Source: Thermoanaerobacter uzonensis DSM 18761 (GTDB lineage Bacteria > Bacillota > Thermoanaerobacteria > Thermoanaerobacterales > Thermoanaerobacteraceae). Taken from it: a stretch of DNA of 64,000 bases. A program made the position numbers and the translations under genes. Below, piece by piece: positions 61,874 to 64,000 of the stretch. The notes beneath the pieces were generated by a model that worked only from the letters and a program-made list of their open reading frames with translations, had not been told where the DNA came from and did no database searches. Numbering within the stretch: position 1 is the first letter of the stretch; each line of letters begins with the position of its first letter. The DNA is taken from contig NZ_FQUR01000007.1 of NCBI RefSeq assembly GCF_900129115.1, forward strand, positions 232,874 to 296,873, read 5' to 3'.

Positions 61874-63568
61874 ATGAAGAAAATACCCTATGGTATGTCC
61901 AATTTCAGAGCGATGAGAGAAGAAGGGTACCTGTATGTAGACAAAACGATGTATATAGAGAAGATAGAGAACTTAAATAGCAAATACCTGTTTTTCATAA
62001 GGCCGAGGAGGTTTGGGAAAAGTCTCTTTCTTTCCACATTAGAGAACTACTATGACATAAACAATGAGAAAGACTTTGAGAAACTATTTGGCGACTTATA
62101 TATAGGGAAGAAGCCAACAAAGCTAAAGAACAGTTATATGATACTCAAACTGAATTTTTCGGGATTAGATACAGGCAATAGAGACAGGTTAGAAATATCA
62201 TTCAAACAAAATCTAATTGATTCAATAAATGGCTTTTTAAATGACTATCAAAGTATATTTAAAGATATAGAGGAAATAAAACAACATATAAAAGAGAAAC
62301 CAGATATAAAATCGATAGTAAATCAGCTAATAAATGAAGTAAAGAAAGTAGGTAAAAAAATATACCTAATAATAGACGAATATGACCATTTTGCCAATGA
62401 CATAATAGCGATGGGTGAGAGTGAATTTTACAGAGAGATAGTGAGGGCATCAGGATTTGTAAGAGACTTTTATGAGACATTGAAGATAGGGACAGAGAGT
62501 GTAATAGACAGGATATTCATAACAGGGATATCCCCGATAATGCTGGATGACTTAACAAGTGGATTTAACATAGCATTAAATGTCACAATGGATTTAAGCT
62601 TAAATGAGATGCTGGGATTTACAGAAGAAGAAGTGGTGAAGATACTAGAAGAAGTAAGGATAGAGGAAAAAGAGAATTTAATAAATAACTTAAGGGAATT
62701 ATACGATGGCTATAAATTCAACAAAAATGCCAAGACAAGGGTATACAATCCAGACATGGTACTATACTTTTTAGCACAATACAAAAACACAGGAGGATAT
62801 CCAGAGTATTTAATAGACGACAATGTAAAGACAGACTATGGCAGGCTAAACAGGCTTACAATGAATGAAGAGAACAGGGCATTGTTAGAGAGGATCATAA
62901 AAGAGGAAAGGATAGTAGCGGAGATAGTAACAAAATTTTCATTTGACAGAATGTACGACGAAGAATACTTTATTTCTCTTCTATTTTATATGGGCTTATT
63001 AACAATAAAAGATTACAGGTACAATATCTTAGAACTTGGAATACCTAATTACGTAATAAAAACAATGTATTGGGAGTACTTCGGTAGAAAATTAAAGGAA
63101 GAAAACAACATAAAATATGAAATGCTGGAAATAGCAAAAGCCATATGGGAAATGGCATTTGAAGGGAAAATAAAGAATTTTATAAAATTTATAAGTGAAA
63201 AAGTTCTAAAAGTATTATCCAATAGAGATACAATAAAATTTGATGAAAAATATATAAAAATAATACTCTTTTCATACTTGACAATGAGTAACATATACAA
63301 GCCTATAAGTGAGAAAGAAACAGAGGGAGGTTATATAGATATTTATTTAGAAAAAGACATAAGAATGCCAGATGTAAAATACGAATGGTTGATAGAGCTA
63401 AAGTATGTAAAGAAAAGTGACGAAAAATATATTGGGGAGATAATAGAAAAAGGGAAAGAACAATTAAAGAGATACCGTGAAAGTATGCAATTTAAAGATA
63501 AACAAAATTTAAAGAAAGCATTAGTGGTATTTATAGGAAAAGGAGATTACAAAATATTTGAAGAGTAA
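61874..63568 (+). CDS. AAA-ATPase-like/PD-(D/E)XK nuclease fusion protein (second copy)
   Basis: This 564-residue tandem paralogue of the preceding gene is 25 bp away. The first about 95 residues and residues about 165-270 are nearly identical to copy one. The segments at about 105-165, 275-310 and after 365 are diverged, so the gene is a mosaic. All Walker and nuclease motifs are retained. ATG 61874 follows AGAGGTGG; an upstream in-frame ATG at 61838 lies within the end of the first gene. Confidence 0.85.
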   Translation: MKKIPYGMSNFRAMREEGYLYVDKTMYIEKIENLNSKYLFFIRPRRFGKSLFLSTLENYYDINNEKDFEKLFGDLYIGKKPTKLKNSYMILKLNFSGLDTGNRDRLEISFKQNLIDSINGFLNDYQSIFKDIEEIKQHIKEKPDIKSIVNQLINEVKKVGKKIYLIIDEYDHFANDIIAMGESEFYREIVRASGFVRDFYETLKIGTESVIDRIFITGISPIMLDDLTSGFNIALNVTMDLSLNEMLGFTEEEVVKILEEVRIEEKENLINNLRELYDGYKFNKNAKTRVYNPDMVLYFLAQYKNTGGYPEYLIDDNVKTDYGRLNRLTMNEENRALLERIIKEERIVAEIVTKFSFDRMYDEEYFISLLFYMGLLTIKDYRYNILELGIPNYVIKTMYWEYFGRKLKEENNIKYEMLEIAKAIWEMAFEGKIKNFIKFISEKVLKVLSNRDTIKFDEKYIKIILFSYLTMSNIYKPISEKETEGGYIDIYLEKDIRMPDVKYEWLIELKYVKKSDEKYIGEIIEKGKEQLKRYRESMQFKDKQNLKKALVVFIGKGDYKIFEE

Positions 63569-63740
63569 TTAGAAGAAAGTTATCCAGCATCAGGAAAGAA
63601 TAAATCAGACTTCAAAGGTTTACTATAATCTTTTCATGGAATATCATTCTATAAAATTATAAAAAATTCCTTTGGTGTCATTTCTCAAATTAATTTAGCC
63701 CAAAACCGATAAAATTTTTCAGATTAAATAATCTTGTGAT

Positions 63741-63798
63741 AAAATTAATGCTAAAGGAATTAAAAAAAATTTTTTCAGATTCCTTTAGCATTAATTTT
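63741..63798 (+). repeat. 20-bp perfect inverted repeat before an IS-like gene
   Basis: The 20-bp arm at 63741-63760 is the exact complement of 63779-63798, with an 18-nt AT-rich loop. A shorter related word (ATTCCTTTGG) occurs upstream at about 63667. It could be the left-end structure of an insertion element or a terminator-like hairpin. Confidence 0.6.
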
Positions 63799-63815
63799 AA
63801 TTGGAGAGGTTACTT

Positions 63816-64000
63816 ATGCAAATAGTTTTCCATGTTGATAACATTGAAGAGTATTTACGAAAGGGTAAAGATTACAATTTCCCTGCCCCGCCAGATAGAT
63901 GTCCTTATCCCGATTGCAAGTGTAGAGTAAAACTAAAAAAGCACGGGTTTTATTACCGTTACTATTTAGATGGACCTAACTGTGTAAAAATAGCCATAAG
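63816..64000 (+). CDS. N-terminal part of an IS-like/DUF6431-type protein (cut by window end)
   Basis: The frame starts at ATG 63816 after GGAGAGG and runs off the window. It encodes about 61 residues including a zinc-ribbon-like 'CPYPDCKCRVKLKKHGFYYR', common at the start of transposase-associated proteins in thermophilic Firmicutes. The assignment to a transposase is tentative because the catalytic part lies outside. Confidence 0.55.
   Translation, partial: MQIVFHVDNIEEYLRKGKDYNFPAPPDRCPYPDCKCRVKLKKHGFYYRYYLDGPNCVKIAI

Overview
The window reads as chromosome of a low-GC, thermophilic, anaerobic Firmicute of the Thermoanaerobacter/Caldanaerobacter type. The evidence is AT-rich DNA, strong GGAGG ribosome binding sites, frequent TTG/GTG starts, type III glutamine synthetase, an archaeal-style split glutamate synthase, GatCAB, and the amino-acid-level look of the housekeeping proteins. 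The genus is inferred from gene content, not from a database search.

Layout. 1-8.1 kb: a TrpR-like regulator, pcrA, ligA and gatCAB. 8.1-16.4 kb: an oligopeptide ABC transporter with two successive substrate-binding lipoproteins (oppA-oppA-oppB-oppC-oppD-oppF), with a terminator between the two oppA genes and a strong hairpin between the second oppA and oppB. 16.4-22.3 kb: an unrecognised membrane protein, a small DUF1540-like protein on the minus strand, a secreted cell-wall amidase with WalR-like boxes upstream, then rph-rdgB-phosphodiesterase. 22.3-23.2 kb: nine tRNA genes behind a consensus promoter. 23.2-33.7 kb: a nitrogen-assimilation block of glutamine synthetase III, ammonium transporter, P-II, a glutamine amidotransferase and a five-gene split glutamate synthase. 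33.7-37.3 kb: a TPP riboswitch followed by thiD-thiE-thiM-cytX. 37.4-37.6 kb: a strong promoter, a truncated tRNA-Lys and an intact tRNA-Leu. 37.7-44 kb: the proteostasis genes tig-clpP-clpX-lon-engB. 44-51 kb: an MpsC-like gene and the eight-gene F1Fo ATP synthase operon. 51-56.3 kb (minus strand): an EamA transporter, nadE and an ABC importer. 56.4-64 kb: an O-antigen-ligase-like TPR protein, a GNAT acetyltransferase, a broken coiled-coil gene, two tandem mosaic AAA-ATPase/PD-(D/E)XK genes, and the start of an insertion-sequence-like gene cut by the window end.

The most interesting signals are regulatory. (1) The leaders of glutamine synthetase and of the ammonium transporter carry hairpins with the identical hexaloop AAAGGC (A1, G4). 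In both, the loop is also the 5' arm of a downstream competing hairpin, which is the logic of ANTAR-type antitermination. (2) Three TGTAAT boxes at an exact 11-bp period precede the wall amidase and match the WalR consensus. (3) The 3' half of tRNA-Lys is repeated about 14 kb downstream in the same orientation, bracketing the whole nitrogen/thiamine block. (4) A cre-like site sits exactly in the spacer of the opp promoter. (5) Substrate-binding protein genes in two different ABC operons are each followed by an intercistronic hairpin without a T-tract.

Functionally, the centre of the window couples ammonium uptake (Amt), its sensing (P-II), its capture (GS III) and transfer to glutamate (split GOGAT). 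The opp system supplies peptides as an alternative nitrogen and carbon source. No CRISPR array, complete prophage or replication origin was seen.
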